Source of the DNA: Bradyrhizobium sp. G127
Lineage (GTDB): Bacteria; Pseudomonadota; Alphaproteobacteria; Rhizobiales; Xanthobacteraceae
DNA length: 64,000 bases
Assembly (NCBI RefSeq): GCF_021502575.1
Contig: NZ_JAKFGN010000001.1
Span: forward strand, 124,001-188,000
Reading direction: 5' to 3'
Part shown: piece by piece, positions 1 through 9,469 of the stretch
Position numbering within the stretch: position 1 is the first letter of the stretch
Layout: each line of letters opens with the position of its first letter
Notes under the pieces: model-generated
What the model was told of the DNA's origin: nothing
Database searches by the model: none
The model's input: the letters and a program-made list of their open reading frames with translations, nothing else
Position numbers and translations under genes: made by a program

Positions 1-345
1 CGCGAAGCGGTGCATGAATGTCGCGCCGAGCCACGCGATCCGGACGGCAGCTCCCGGCGCGACGTTTTCCCGGAAATGCTCACCCGCACGAAACTTGTTC
101 GTACTCTTCAACGCAGACGTGGTGGGGGGATCGAGCGGCTCCGCAGCGGGCGTGGATCGCGAACAGACCACCATCTCTCCGGGAACAAGCCGGAGCGGAC
201 TGCGCGTTCGCTCGGCTTGCACGATCCGGGGGCCGTTCACATCAGCGTCCGAGGCAACTGTTGAAGGGCCACGCTCGGGCCATGCGACCATTGCCAGCAA
301 CAGAACCAAAGCGGGCCCGAGAACTGGGCGAGCGTGACGGCGCAT
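1..345 (-). CDS. Secreted hypothetical protein, partial (N-terminus only)
   Basis: An open frame of 115 codons starts with ATG at 345 and runs off the left edge without a stop, so the C-terminus is outside the window. A purine-rich ribosome site (AAGGAAGAAG) lies just upstream. The first 20-30 residues look like a signal peptide: MRRHAR, then a hydrophobic run rich in Leu and Ala, then polar sequence. The rest is rich in Pro, Arg and Thr and matches no family I recognise. It is divergent from the comM-like gene across an A+T-rich spacer. Export is inferred from the leader only; function is unknown. Confidence 0.6.
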   Translation of the reverse strand, partial: MRRHARPVLGPALVLLLAMVAWPERGPSTVASDADVNGPRIVQAERTRSPLRLVPGEMVVCSRSTPAAEPLDPPTTSALKSTNKFRAGEHFRENVAPGAAVRIAWLGATFMHRFA

Positions 346-643
346 TTTCTTCTTCCTTGATTCCGTGGCGACGAAAACAAGGTAAATGGAACCCAGCCTA
401 AGTAAACGAATGTATTAATACTTGGTTAAGGATAAAATATCAAATAAATTATGGCAAAAATTTCAATATAAGCAATTCAATACTTTCAATTACTTTGATA
501 ATTATTGATTCTATTCTTTAGATACCGATGTTCCTCCGGTCGCCTTCCGCTGCGATGGAGACTGCGTCGCCCCAACGATGTTCCCTTAATGTTCTTGCGC
601 TGGCGACCGTACCTGCTAGGTTTCATGTGGGGGCGAGAGAGCA
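346..643. promoter_or_regulatory. A+T-rich divergent intergenic region
   Basis: This spacer separates the minus-strand secreted protein from the plus-strand ComM-like gene. Roughly 395-525 is strikingly A+T-rich against G+C-rich neighbours, with long runs of A and T and three copies of TTCAAT at 462, 476 and 485. I see no credible gene in it. It probably holds the divergent promoters; an AT-binding nucleoid protein or a small insertion are other possibilities. No exact promoter can be assigned. Confidence 0.45.
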
Positions 644-2182
644 ATGGTTCAGCACGTTTCCACAGTGGCGTTTGAAGGTATCGAGGCTCGCGCGGTGGAC
701 GTGCAGGTGCAGGTCGCGCCGGGACTGCCTGCCTTCACCATCGTCGGCCTTCCCGACAAGGCGGTGTCCGAAGCGCGGGAGCGGGTGCGCTCGGCACTGA
801 TCGCATCGGGCCTTGCACTTCCCGCCCGGCGAATCACCGTCAATCTGGCGCCAGCCGATCTGCCCAAGGAAGGCAGCCATTACGATCTCCCCATCGCCCT
901 CGGGTTGATGGCCGCCATCGGCGCGATCCCGCCCGACGCGCTGTCCGGCTTCACAGTATTGGGTGAGCTCGGTCTCGACGGCTCGACCGCACCGGTTGCG
1001 GGCGTGCTTCCTGCTGCGATTGGCGCCAACGCGCGCGACGAGGGACTGATCTGTCCCGCAGCCTGCGGCGCGGAAGCGGCATGGGCCAGCCCGGAGATCC
1101 AGATCGTCGCAGCATCCTCGCTGATTCAGATCGCCAATCACTTCAAGGGCACCCAGGTTCTGTCCCGGCCCGAACCGAAAATCACCGAGCGCCAGATCGC
1201 ATCACTCGATCTGCGCGATATCAAGGGCCAGGAAAGCGCCAAGCGCGCGCTCGAAATCGCCGCGGCCGGTGGGCATCATTTGCTGATGATCGGTTCGCCG
1301 GGTGCAGGCAAATCCATGCTCGCCGCAAGGTTGCCCTCGATCCTGCCGCCACTGTCACCGTCCGAATTGCTCGAGATTTCCATGATAGCGTCCGTTGCCG
1401 GCGAGATCGAAGGCGGCGCGCTCACCGCACAGCGCCCGTTCCGCGCGCCGCATCATTCAGCCAGCATGGCCGCGCTGACCGGCGGCGGCATGCGCGCGAA
1501 ACCCGGTGAAATTTCGCTGGCCCATAACGGCGTTCTGTTTCTCGACGAGTTGCCCGAGTTCGACGCGCGGGTGCTGGATTCACTGCGCCAGCCGCTGGAG
1601 AATGGCGAGGTCGCTGTCTCGCGCGCCAATCATCGCGTGACCTATCCGGCGCGCTTCATGCTGGTGGCGGCGATGAATCCATGCCGCTGCGGCAGCGCTT
1701 ACGAACCCGGCTATTCCTGCAAGCGCGGCCGGATCGACCGCTGCACCGCCGACTATCAGGGACGAATTTCCGGCCCGTTGATGGACCGCATCGATCTGCG
1801 GATCGAAGTGCCGGCCGTCGCAGCATCCGACCTGATCCTGCCGGCGCCAGCCGAAGGCTCCGCCGAAGTCGCCGCGCGGGTGGCGGCCGCGCGCGCGATC
1901 CAGCTCGCGCGCTACGCCTCCGCGGGCCTGCCGCACATCCGCACCAATGCGGAAGCACCTGCTTCCGTGCTGGAAGACATCGCGCGTCCCGACGCGCAGG
2001 GTCAGAAGCTGTTGCGCGACGCTGCTGAAACCATGCGGCTGTCAGCGCGTGGCTATCACCGCGTGCTGCGGGTGGCGCGAACCCTCGCCGACCTCGACGG
2101 CGCGGACACCATCGGACGGTTGCATCTCGCCGAAGCACTGTCCTATCGCGCGCTGGCTGAAGACCTGCGGCGCGCGGCCTGA
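644..2182 (+). CDS. comM: YifB/ComM-family Mg-chelatase-like AAA+ ATPase
   Basis: A 512-residue member of the YifB/ComM family. ComM in Vibrio is a hexameric helicase that promotes branch migration during integration of transformed DNA; a role here is by homology. The N-terminal ChlI-like domain (about 20-165) contains PGLPAFTIVGL. The AAA+ core follows, with Walker A GSPGAGKS at 217-224 and Walker B VLFLDE at 297-302. A cysteine cluster (NPCRCG near 346-350, further Cys near 359 and 367) probably binds a metal. A C-terminal Mg-chelatase lid follows. Length is normal for the family. The gene stands alone downstream of an A+T-rich spacer. Family assignment is secure; the DNA-uptake role is not shown by the sequence. 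Confidence 0.93.
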   Translation: MVQHVSTVAFEGIEARAVDVQVQVAPGLPAFTIVGLPDKAVSEARERVRSALIASGLALPARRITVNLAPADLPKEGSHYDLPIALGLMAAIGAIPPDALSGFTVLGELGLDGSTAPVAGVLPAAIGANARDEGLICPAACGAEAAWASPEIQIVAASSLIQIANHFKGTQVLSRPEPKITERQIASLDLRDIKGQESAKRALEIAAAGGHHLLMIGSPGAGKSMLAARLPSILPPLSPSELLEISMIASVAGEIEGGALTAQRPFRAPHHSASMAALTGGGMRAKPGEISLAHNGVLFLDELPEFDARVLDSLRQPLENGEVAVSRANHRVTYPARFMLVAAMNPCRCGSAYEPGYSCKRGRIDRCTADYQGRISGPLMDRIDLRIEVPAVAASDLILPAPAEGSAEVAARVAAARAIQLARYASAGLPHIRTNAEAPASVLEDIARPDAQGQKLLRDAAETMRLSARGYHRVLRVARTLADLDGADTIGRLHLAEALSYRALAEDLRRAA

Positions 2183-2400
2183 GACCGGCTCCGGACATCG
2201 CTTCACTCCGGCCGGCGCTACCGTGGCGTGTGGGATCAAGGACGATATCGGCGTATTTTGACAACGGCACCATCCTCGTGCGTGCGCGCAGGGATGGCAA
2301 AAACATGGGCGTCGAGCGTGCGCCGCGTCCGGCAAGAGGCGATGCAAGTTCCATCGATGGCACAGGGATTGCTTGAATTTCGGCAAACAAGGATGCACCC

Positions 2401-4275
2401 GTGGACGCCATCTCAGCCCGCTCAACCATAATCGACAGCCGCGCAAGACAGAGAGGCTATGGCACGCAGCCGCCGCTGCAACGATTTCTCCAAAGCTGTC
2501 ATGACGAGTTCAGCGCGGACAACTCGGGTGCGCTTGCCGACTATATTCCCGAATTGACGCGTGCGAACCCTTCGCATTTCGGCATCAGCGTGGCCACCAT
2601 CGACGGCCACGTCTACGAGATCGGCGACAGCAATGTGCCCTTCACGATCCAGTCGGTCTCGAAAGCCTTCGTGTTCGCACTCGCACTTGACCTGCTCGGA
2701 CCGGAGCGCGTCGAAGCGGCCATTGGCGTCGAGCCGAGCGGCGAAGCCTTCAACTCGATCCGGCTCACGCCGGACAACAAGCCGTTCAATCCGATGGTGA
2801 ACGCGGGCGCGATCGCCTGCTCCGGCCTGATCTATCAGGTCGAGGGCGCTAACGCCTACGAGCGCATCCGGCAGACGCTGGGCCGCTTCGCGGGCCGCGA
2901 TCTTGACGTCGACGAACAGGTCTATCTCTCCGAACGCGCCACCGGCAATCGCAATCGCGCCATCGCCTGGCTCCTGCATAACTACGCCGTCGTGCAGAGC
3001 GACGTGGATGCCGTTCTGGATACTTATTTCAAGCAATGCGCGGTGCTGGTGACCGCGCGCGATCTTGCGATCATGGCGGCGACGCTTGCGAACAGGGGTG
3101 TCAACCCGGTGACCGGCGACCATGTGATCGCGCCGCATACGGTCGCGAGCGTGCTGTCCGTGATGACCAGTTCAGGCATGTACGATTACGCCGGCGAGTG
3201 GATCTACCGCGTGGGAATTCCCGCCAAGAGCGGCGTTGGCGGCGGCATCGTCGCGGCGCTGCCGTCCCAGATCGGGCTGGGCACTTTTTCTCCGTGTCTC
3301 GACAGCCACGGCAACAGCGTGCGCGGACTTAAAGTGTGCGAAGCACTGTCGGCGCGCTTCAACCTGCACATGCTCAATCGCAGCGCCGACGTCCGCACCT
3401 GCATCATCGCCGATTACGACATCTCCAGCGTATCGTCCCGCCGCAGCCGCCAGCCGCATGAACAGCAGATTCTCGAAGAGCGGCACGACGACATCCGCGT
3501 CATCGAAATGGTCGGCGCCCTCAACTTCGCGGCGATCGATTACATCACCCGCAGGCTTGCCGACACGCAGCCGAACGCTCCGCTTCTCATTCTCGATTTC
3601 CGGCGTGTGCCGAATGTGTCCGCCGCGGGCGCGCGCCTGTTCGGAGAGAACCTGACAATCCTGGGCAACATCGGCGTCACCGCGATCCTCACCGGGTTCG
3701 ATTCCGGATCGGAGGTGCTGAAATCGCTTTACGCCTTCATCGAGAAGACATCCAGGGTCCGGCAGTTTCAGTTGCTGGACGACGCGATCGAATGGGCCGA
3801 GGATCAGGTCATCTACAGGCACGGCGGATTCACCAACACGGTCGAGACCACGCATCTCAGCGAGCAGGCGCTGCTGTCCAACCTGACGGAAGACGAGATT
3901 GCGACCCTGACCAGGTTCTCGACGACGCGGTATTACCAGGCGGGCGCGAAAATCATCGGTGCAGGCGAGCCGGCCAATTCCATCTTTTTCATTCAGCGCG
4001 GCATGGTCAGCGTCAAGCTGCCGAGCGGGGTGCGACTGGCATCGCTTGGGCCGGGAATGGAATTCGGCGAGATGGCGATGATCAACCGCGAACGGACAGC
4101 GGATGTCTGGGCGGATACGCCGGTTCAGTGCCTTGAAGTGCCGCTCGATGAGCTGGTCGACTACGGCATGCTTTTTCCGACCATCAGCCTGCATATCGCG
4201 CGGAATCTTGCGGCGCTGCTGGCCCGGCGTCTCGTCCTTGCGAACGCCAAGGTCGATCTTCTCAGCTCCTATTGA
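2401..4275 (+). CDS. glsA: Glutaminase fused to STAS and cyclic-nucleotide-binding domains
   Basis: A 624-residue three-domain protein with a GTG start. Residues about 17-327 form a serine-dependent beta-lactamase-fold glutaminase (glutamine to glutamate plus ammonia), with the S-x-x-K motif at S85-K88 (SVSK), NPMVNAGAI at 130-138 and KSGVGGGI near 276-283. Residues about 363-470 resemble a STAS anti-sigma-antagonist-like domain (LILDFRRVPNVSAAGA). Residues about 490-610 are a CRP-type cyclic-nucleotide-binding domain with FGEMAMINRERTADV near 555-569. Stand-alone bacterial glutaminases are near 310 residues, so about half of this protein is regulatory. I infer allosteric control by a cyclic nucleotide and perhaps partner binding through STAS. 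No operon partner is adjacent. Confidence 0.92.
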   Translation: MDAISARSTIIDSRARQRGYGTQPPLQRFLQSCHDEFSADNSGALADYIPELTRANPSHFGISVATIDGHVYEIGDSNVPFTIQSVSKAFVFALALDLLGPERVEAAIGVEPSGEAFNSIRLTPDNKPFNPMVNAGAIACSGLIYQVEGANAYERIRQTLGRFAGRDLDVDEQVYLSERATGNRNRAIAWLLHNYAVVQSDVDAVLDTYFKQCAVLVTARDLAIMAATLANRGVNPVTGDHVIAPHTVASVLSVMTSSGMYDYAGEWIYRVGIPAKSGVGGGIVAALPSQIGLGTFSPCLDSHGNSVRGLKVCEALSARFNLHMLNRSADVRTCIIADYDISSVSSRRSRQPHEQQILEERHDDIRVIEMVGALNFAAIDYITRRLADTQPNAPLLILDFRRVPNVSAAGARLFGENLTILGNIGVTAILTGFDSGSEVLKSLYAFIEKTSRVRQFQLLDDAIEWAEDQVIYRHGGFTNTVETTHLSEQALLSNLTEDEIATLTRFSTTRYYQAGAKIIGAGEPANSIFFIQRGMVSVKLPSGVRLASLGPGMEFGEMAMINRERTADVWADTPVQCLEVPLDELVDYGMLFPTISLHIARNLAALLARRLVLANAKVDLLSSY

Positions 4276-4286
4276 TCTCAGGGGGG

Positions 4287-4306
4287 CCGCCTCCGCGGCG
4301 GATTTT
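4287..4306 (+). terminator. Possible weak terminator after the glutaminase gene
   Basis: CCGCC (4287-4291) and GGCGG (4297-4301) can form a short G+C stem followed by ATTTT, 12 bases after the glutaminase stop codon. The stem is short and the T-tract poor, so Rho-dependent termination is equally possible. Confidence 0.35.
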
Positions 4307-4407
4307 GCGGACGCGATTTCGGCCGGCCGCAAACGCTTCCGTAACGATCTCTCTTTACACTTCAGGAACCATAAGCGGCCTGGCCGCGATTGTTGTGAGT
4401 GCGTTCC

Positions 4408-4875
4408 ATGTTGCGTGTAAAGATTCTGGCTTCGGCCGTTCCATTGCTGCTTGCAGGCGTGGTCGCTGGCGGCGAACTCGTCCCGGAGGCAAGACCCTGC
4501 ATCGCCCTTGGCCGGGCCTCGATGCAAATCGCGACGGCCCCCTGGCAAAACCCGCTTCATGTCTCCTTCACTGACGATCCCGAGACTGCGACGGTGCGCG
4601 TGCAGATCGTCGATCATGCCGACCTGGCGGACTTCGCCGTGATCGACGACATGCGGATCGCCAACGCCGACGACAGTTGCAGCGTTAACGCTGAAACATC
4701 GTTCGTCAGCATTTCCGATCATGTCTCTGGATCTGAACCGGTGATCTATCTGACGCAAAGCAGCAGCGCAGACTACCGGATTTTCGTGCAATCCCGGACA
4801 TTCAGCGTGCGTGACGCCGCAGCTCTTGTGGTCGGGGCAGGGCGCGGGGTTCGTCTCGCGGATCGCGCGACATGA
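4408..4875 (+). CDS. Small secreted protein of unknown function
   Basis: A 155-residue protein from ATG 4408; a GTG three codons upstream is possible but less likely. The N-terminus is a clear signal peptide: MLRVK, a hydrophobic segment with VPLLLAGVVAG, then polar sequence. The mature part is about 125 residues with two cysteines and alternating short beta-like stretches, for example VRVQIVDHADLADFAVIDD. I recognise no domain. It ends 148 bp before the hybrid kinase start, on the same strand, so it might be an envelope partner of that sensor. That link is inference from position only. Confidence 0.6.
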   Translation: MLRVKILASAVPLLLAGVVAGGELVPEARPCIALGRASMQIATAPWQNPLHVSFTDDPETATVRVQIVDHADLADFAVIDDMRIANADDSCSVNAETSFVSISDHVSGSEPVIYLTQSSSADYRIFVQSRTFSVRDAAALVVGAGRGVRLADRAT

Positions 4876-5023
4876 CGCCTCGCCCGCGACGGCGTTAACG
4901 CCCCGTTAGTCATGTTTGTATCGCGCCAAGCGATCCCCGGGGGCTTCAAACACTTCGAAACATCCCCCACACATTGTTGCGAACACCTTCCAGACACATG
5001 ATCCAACGGCGGAGCGGACACTT

Positions 5024-7285
5024 ATGTTGCGGGCTTTACGCATCAGATCACGCCTTCGCCGCTTTGCACGCCGGCATCCCCGGATAAGTTTTACTTTCCG
5101 CTCGCTGACGATTTTTTCTGCCGCCTTCGGCGGCGCCTATGGCTTTATTTCAGGAAGCCGGAGCGAGTCGTCCGGTTACGATCCCCAGGCTTTCGCAATC
5201 GGCGCAAGTTTTCTGTTCGCACTGGCCTGTCTTGCGCTTGCCACGCTCAGCATGCGGATGCGCTGGCTGAAGAGGAAGATGCACAAGATCGAGCTGCACA
5301 ACGAGGCACTGGCGGATCGCAACTGGGAGCTGAAAGGTGCGGAGGAGCACGCGCGCAGCCTGTTCGAGTCACAGAGCGACCTGATCGTCCTGCGCGACAG
5401 CGACGGCATCGTTACCTCGGTGAACGACGCCTACTGTGCGCTGGCTCACAAGCCGCGCGAAGCCCTGATCGGCACGCGATTTACATTGCCGGTTCTGACA
5501 CAGGGCACCATGGCTCTAGAGCCTAACGGTGTGCGCGTTCATGACCAGCAGATCGACAGTCCGCTGGGTCCGCGCTGGATTGCCTGGCGCGAAGGCCTGA
5601 TCCGGAGCGACGCGCATCAGCCCGCCGACCTGCAATGCGTTGGCCGCGACGTCACCGATCGCGTCGAGACCGAGCGGGCCCTCGCCGAGGCGCGCGATCT
5701 CGCCAATACCGCGAACCGTGCGAAGTCGAAGTTTCTGGCTATGGCGTCGCACGAAATTCGCACGCCACTGAACGGCATTATCGGCATGAGCAACCTGCTG
5801 CTCGATACGGCATTGACCGCCGAACAGGCCACCTATGCCAGAGCCGTGAAAACCTCCGGTGACGCCCTGATGGCGCTGATCGACGAACTGCTTGATTTCT
5901 CCAAGATCGAGGCCGGCAAGATCGATCTGGAGCAGCGTCCGTTCGCCCTGGCCGCCATGATCGAGGACATCACCGAACTGCTCGCGCCGCGCGCGCAGGC
6001 GCGCAATCTCGAGATTGCGTCCTATATCGACGAGCGCTTACCGCCGAACGTGATCGGCGATGCCGCCCGTCTGCGGCAGGTGCTGCTCAATCTTGCGGGC
6101 AACGCCATCAAGTTCACGCCCTCAGGCGGTGTTGCGCTGATCGTCGAGCCGGGAATCTGGTCCGGCGAGATCAGCTTCATCGTACGCGACACTGGCATCG
6201 GAATCGCACCGGAAGCGCAGCAGCGGATTTTCCGCGAGTTCGAGCAGGCGTCCGAGGGCACCGCGCGCAATTACGGCGGAACCGGATTGGGTCTCAGCAT
6301 CAGCGATCGCATTGTGCGGCGCATGGGCGGACGCGTCACGCTGGAAAGTGTCGAGGGCGATGGTGCGACGTTCGCGTTTTCAATTCCGCTGCCCGCCACC
6401 GATGCCGGCAAAAGCCCCATCCCGCCCTTCATCGCGCCAGACCTCACCGATAGATCCGTCATGCTGGTGGGGCCGCAGAGCATCGAGGCGTCGCTGATCG
6501 CACGACGTCTGGAGCGCTGGGGCGCGCAGACCTGTACCGTGGCGGATGCATCCATCGCGCTTGCCTTGCTGCCAGAACGCGCGTGGCACGCCATTCTCGT
6601 CGACAGCATGGGCGGCGAAACGCAGATGCGCGACCTCGGCGAAGCAGCGCTGCGCCACGCGACGCACCGGATCGCGATGTTTACCCCCGCCATGCGCCGC
6701 GCGATCACGCCGGCGATGATGGCGCTGTTCACTGGTTATCTGGTGAAACCGTTGCGCGCCGCTTCGCTGGCCGAGCGTCTCGCACCCTCGGGTGCGGCGC
6801 TGGTGCCCGAGCTGCCCGGCGGTGAGGAGATGCAAATTGAAGCTGCGGACATGTCTGCGCCGTCCGTGACACCTTCGCGCGCGCTATCGATTCTGGTCGC
6901 GGAAGACAACGAGATCAACGCGCTGCTGATTCGCTCGTTGCTGGCGCGCATGGATCATCGTCCGGTCATCACCACCGACGGCGAACAGGCGCTCGAATCG
7001 TGGCTTGCCGCCGACGGCGCCGGAACGCCTTACGATGTGGTGCTGATGGATATCCAGATGCCAAAACTCGATGGCATTGCCGCAGCCAAACGAATTCGCG
7101 CGCATGAAGCGGTCCGCAGTTCGCCACGAACTACAATACTCGCGCTGACGGCAAACGCATTGGTGGACGATCGCTACGCCTGTTTCGAGGCGGGGATGGA
7201 CGGCTTCCTCGTCAAGCCGCTCGACCGCGACAAGCTTACCGAAGCGCTGGCGACAATTACCGCGGCACGAACGATCGCCGCATAG
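5024..7285 (+). CDS. Membrane hybrid histidine kinase with PAS, HK, degenerate receiver and receiver domains
   Basis: A 753-residue sensor kinase. ATG 5024 is preferred over an in-frame start 108 bases upstream because it directly precedes the basic, membrane-targeting N-terminus. Two membrane segments lie near 25-46 and 56-77, a PAS domain near 109-210, and the dimerisation domain holds H243 in SHEIRTPLNG. The ATPase has the N, G1 (DTGIGIAP) and G2 (GGTGLGLSI) boxes. A receiver-like region follows with VDSMGG where the acceptor loop should be, so it looks degenerate. The last domain is an intact receiver with acceptor D676 in VVLMDIQMP and the AEDN acidic pair. Internal phosphorelay is likely; the output partner is not in the window and the signal is unknown. 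Confidence 0.9.
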   Translation: MLRALRIRSRLRRFARRHPRISFTFRSLTIFSAAFGGAYGFISGSRSESSGYDPQAFAIGASFLFALACLALATLSMRMRWLKRKMHKIELHNEALADRNWELKGAEEHARSLFESQSDLIVLRDSDGIVTSVNDAYCALAHKPREALIGTRFTLPVLTQGTMALEPNGVRVHDQQIDSPLGPRWIAWREGLIRSDAHQPADLQCVGRDVTDRVETERALAEARDLANTANRAKSKFLAMASHEIRTPLNGIIGMSNLLLDTALTAEQATYARAVKTSGDALMALIDELLDFSKIEAGKIDLEQRPFALAAMIEDITELLAPRAQARNLEIASYIDERLPPNVIGDAARLRQVLLNLAGNAIKFTPSGGVALIVEPGIWSGEISFIVRDTGIGIAPEAQQRIFREFEQASEGTARNYGGTGLGLSISDRIVRRMGGRVTLESVEGDGATFAFSIPLPATDAGKSPIPPFIAPDLTDRSVMLVGPQSIEASLIARRLERWGAQTCTVADASIALALLPERAWHAILVDSMGGETQMRDLGEAALRHATHRIAMFTPAMRRAITPAMMALFTGYLVKPLRAASLAERLAPSGAALVPELPGGEEMQIEAADMSAPSVTPSRALSILVAEDNEINALLIRSLLARMDHRPVITTDGEQALESWLAADGAGTPYDVVLMDIQMPKLDGIAAAKRIRAHEAVRSSPRTTILALTANALVDDRYACFEAGMDGFLVKPLDRDKLTEALATITAARTIAA

Positions 7286-7394
7286 TCGCGGTTCCGCGGC
7301 AGCTGCCGCGATGTCATAAATCCGTATCACGACCGTGATTATTGATGCCTCAGGTCGCGCCTGACGAATCAATCCGCGCGGCCGCGAGGACGTC

Positions 7395-8453
7395 ATGGAC
7401 GGCAACGAACAGGCTGGCATCAAGCCGGATGTCATTCTCAAATCTGTTCAGCGGCAATCGTCAGAGCGTGTAGGCGCCCGAAGTCCGCTCGAAGCATTTC
7501 GCAGCAATGCCTTGGTCCAGATGTTCCGGTCCGAGAATGCGAAATCGGCTGCCTCCGCAGCGGCGACATGGCTGATGCCAAACCTTCTGCATCCAAGCCT
7601 GCGGGGCGAAGCGATTCCGAACGTGCTGGAGGGATTGCAGCCGGCTTCCCCAACGCTCGGCAGGATCGGTTCGCTGGAAGTCCGCCTTGCGCGCACCAAG
7701 GGGGATGTGAAGCGCGCGCAGAAGCTGCGCTACAAGGTTTTCTACAAGGACGGCTCCGCCATTGCGGATGCTGCGACGATGCTCGCGCAGCGCGACAAGG
7801 ATGCGTTCGACAAGATCTGCGATCATCTTCTGGTCATCGATCACGCCGCAAAACCCACCATGAGCGGCAAGCAGCCGGTCGTGGGGACCTATCGCCTGTT
7901 GCGCCAGGATGTGGCCGAGAAACATGGCGGCTTCTATACCGGCGACGAATTCGATATTTCCGGCCTGATGGCGCGGCAATCCAACCTGAAGTTTCTCGAA
8001 CTCGGCCGCTCGTGCGTGCTACCGCCCTATCGCACCAAGCGCACCGTCGAGCTGTTGTGGCACGGCGTGTGGAGCTACGTGCGCCGGCACAATCTCGATG
8101 TCATGATCGGCTGCGCGAGCTTCGAGGGCACCGATCCGGATCGTCTCGCGCTGCCGCTGTCCTTCCTGCATCACTTCGCGTCAGCACCAGAAGGCTGGCG
8201 CGCCGGCGCGCATCCGTCGCGTCGGGTGGAGATGAACAGGATCGCGAAAGATAGCATCGACACCAAGGCGGCGCTGCGGATGCTGCCGCCGCTGATCAAG
8301 GGCTATCTGCGGGTCGGCGCCTTCGTCGGCGACGGCGCGGTGATCGACCATCAGTTCGGCACGACCGACGTCCTGATTGTGATGCCGGTGTCAGCGATTT
8401 CCGGACGTTATCTCGATCACTTCGGCGCGGATGCCACCCGCCACGCGGCGTAA
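7395..8453 (+). CDS. olsB: OlsB-like ornithine N-acyltransferase (GNAT fold)
   Basis: A 352-residue protein whose residues about 92-340 match the OlsB-type acyltransferases, which transfer a 3-hydroxyacyl group from acyl carrier protein to ornithine, the first step to ornithine membrane lipids. Recognisable stretches are LEVRLARTKGDVKRAQKLRY, VGTYRLLRQ, LELGRSCVLPPYR and GCASFEGTDP. About 90 residues precede the core and are poorly conserved, making it longer than the compact rhizobial enzyme. olsA is not adjacent. It converges on coaA with only three bases between stop codons. The exact substrate is inferred from family. Confidence 0.8.
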   Translation: MDGNEQAGIKPDVILKSVQRQSSERVGARSPLEAFRSNALVQMFRSENAKSAASAAATWLMPNLLHPSLRGEAIPNVLEGLQPASPTLGRIGSLEVRLARTKGDVKRAQKLRYKVFYKDGSAIADAATMLAQRDKDAFDKICDHLLVIDHAAKPTMSGKQPVVGTYRLLRQDVAEKHGGFYTGDEFDISGLMARQSNLKFLELGRSCVLPPYRTKRTVELLWHGVWSYVRRHNLDVMIGCASFEGTDPDRLALPLSFLHHFASAPEGWRAGAHPSRRVEMNRIAKDSIDTKAALRMLPPLIKGYLRVGAFVGDGAVIDHQFGTTDVLIVMPVSAISGRYLDHFGADATRHAA

Positions 8454-8456
8454 ATT

Positions 8457-9413
8457 CTATAGCCGCCGCAACGAAACTGTCTCGATGACGTGGTCGCTGC
8501 CCTTTTTCAGGATCAGCGTCGCCCGCGGTCGCGTCGGCAAGATATTCTCTTCGAGGTTGACGAGGTTGATGCCGGTCCAGAGCGACAGCGCCTTTTCGGT
8601 TGCCTCTTGGTCGGACAGCTTCGCATAGCGATTGAAATAGGATCGCGGATCGCGGAATGCCGTGTCGCGCAGCGTTAGGAAGCGCTCGACATACCACTCG
8701 CGCAGGATCGGTTCTTCGGCATCGATATAGACCGAGAAGTCGAAGAAATCGGACACATAGGGCACCGCCTTGCCGTCGCGCGGCAGCCGCCCTGTCTGCA
8801 GGACATTGACGCCTTCCACGATCAAAATGTCGGGCCGGTCGATCTCGACATACTCATTCGGAATGACGTCGTAGGTCAGATGCGAATAGATCGGCGCACG
8901 CACCGGACGACGCCCGGCCTTGATATCCGACAAGAACGCAAGCAGCGCCGGAAGGTCGTAGCTTTCCGGAAAGCCCTTCTTCTGCATCAGGCCTTCGCGT
9001 TCCAGAACCTCGTTCGGAAACAGAAAGCCGTCGGTGGTGACGAGATCAACCTTGGGCCGCGGCGACCAGCGCGCCAGCAGCGCCTGCAACACGCGCGCCG
9101 TGGTGGACTTTCCGACTGCCACCGATCCGGCGACGCCGATGATGTAAGGCATCTTGCGGTCCTCGATGCCGAGGAAATGCCGCTGCGCCACGAACAGCCG
9201 CTGCGCCGCCGCGACATAGAACGACAACAGGCGCGACAGCGGCAGATAGATTTCCTCGACTTCCTTGATGTCGAGACGGTCATGCATGGAATGCATCCGC
9301 GCGATTTCTTCGGCGGTCAGCGTCATCGGCATATCGTCGCGCAAGGCAGCCCACTGCGCGCGCGAAAAAATGCGATATGGATTGTACTGGACCTGGTCGG
9401 CTCTCACATCCAT
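8457..9413 (-). CDS. coaA: Pantothenate kinase, type I
   Basis: A 318-residue enzyme that phosphorylates pantothenate at the first and usually rate-limiting step of coenzyme A synthesis. Walker [10 protein letters not shown] lies at 96-104, almost exactly where E. coli CoaA has it, followed by [10 protein letters not shown] and PIYSHLTYD. The ATG at 9413 gives the canonical length, and an AGGAGGG ribosome site sits about ten bases upstream; a longer start at 9473 would add 20 unsupported residues. It closes the his gene run 56 bases after hisE, so co-transcription with hisE is likely. The CoA feedback site was not checked residue by residue. Confidence 0.96.
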   Translation of the reverse strand: MDVRADQVQYNPYRIFSRAQWAALRDDMPMTLTAEEIARMHSMHDRLDIKEVEEIYLPLSRLLSFYVAAAQRLFVAQRHFLGIEDRKMPYIIGVAGSVAVGKSTTARVLQALLARWSPRPKVDLVTTDGFLFPNEVLEREGLMQKKGFPESYDLPALLAFLSDIKAGRRPVRAPIYSHLTYDVIPNEYVEIDRPDILIVEGVNVLQTGRLPRDGKAVPYVSDFFDFSVYIDAEEPILREWYVERFLTLRDTAFRDPRSYFNRYAKLSDQEATEKALSLWTGINLVNLEENILPTRPRATLILKKGSDHVIETVSLRRL

Positions 9414-9469
9414 GAGCCATTCCCTCCTGTCCGGCCTGCGCGTGTCCCCGCCCCTGCCGGAAATTAAAA

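Noticed and set aside
3172-4791. Long open frame (539 codons) on the minus strand
   Set aside because: It lies opposite the glutaminase fusion, whose three domains are unmistakable. The reverse frame gives no recognisable domain and is rich in Arg, Asp and His, as antisense shadows of G+C-rich genes are.
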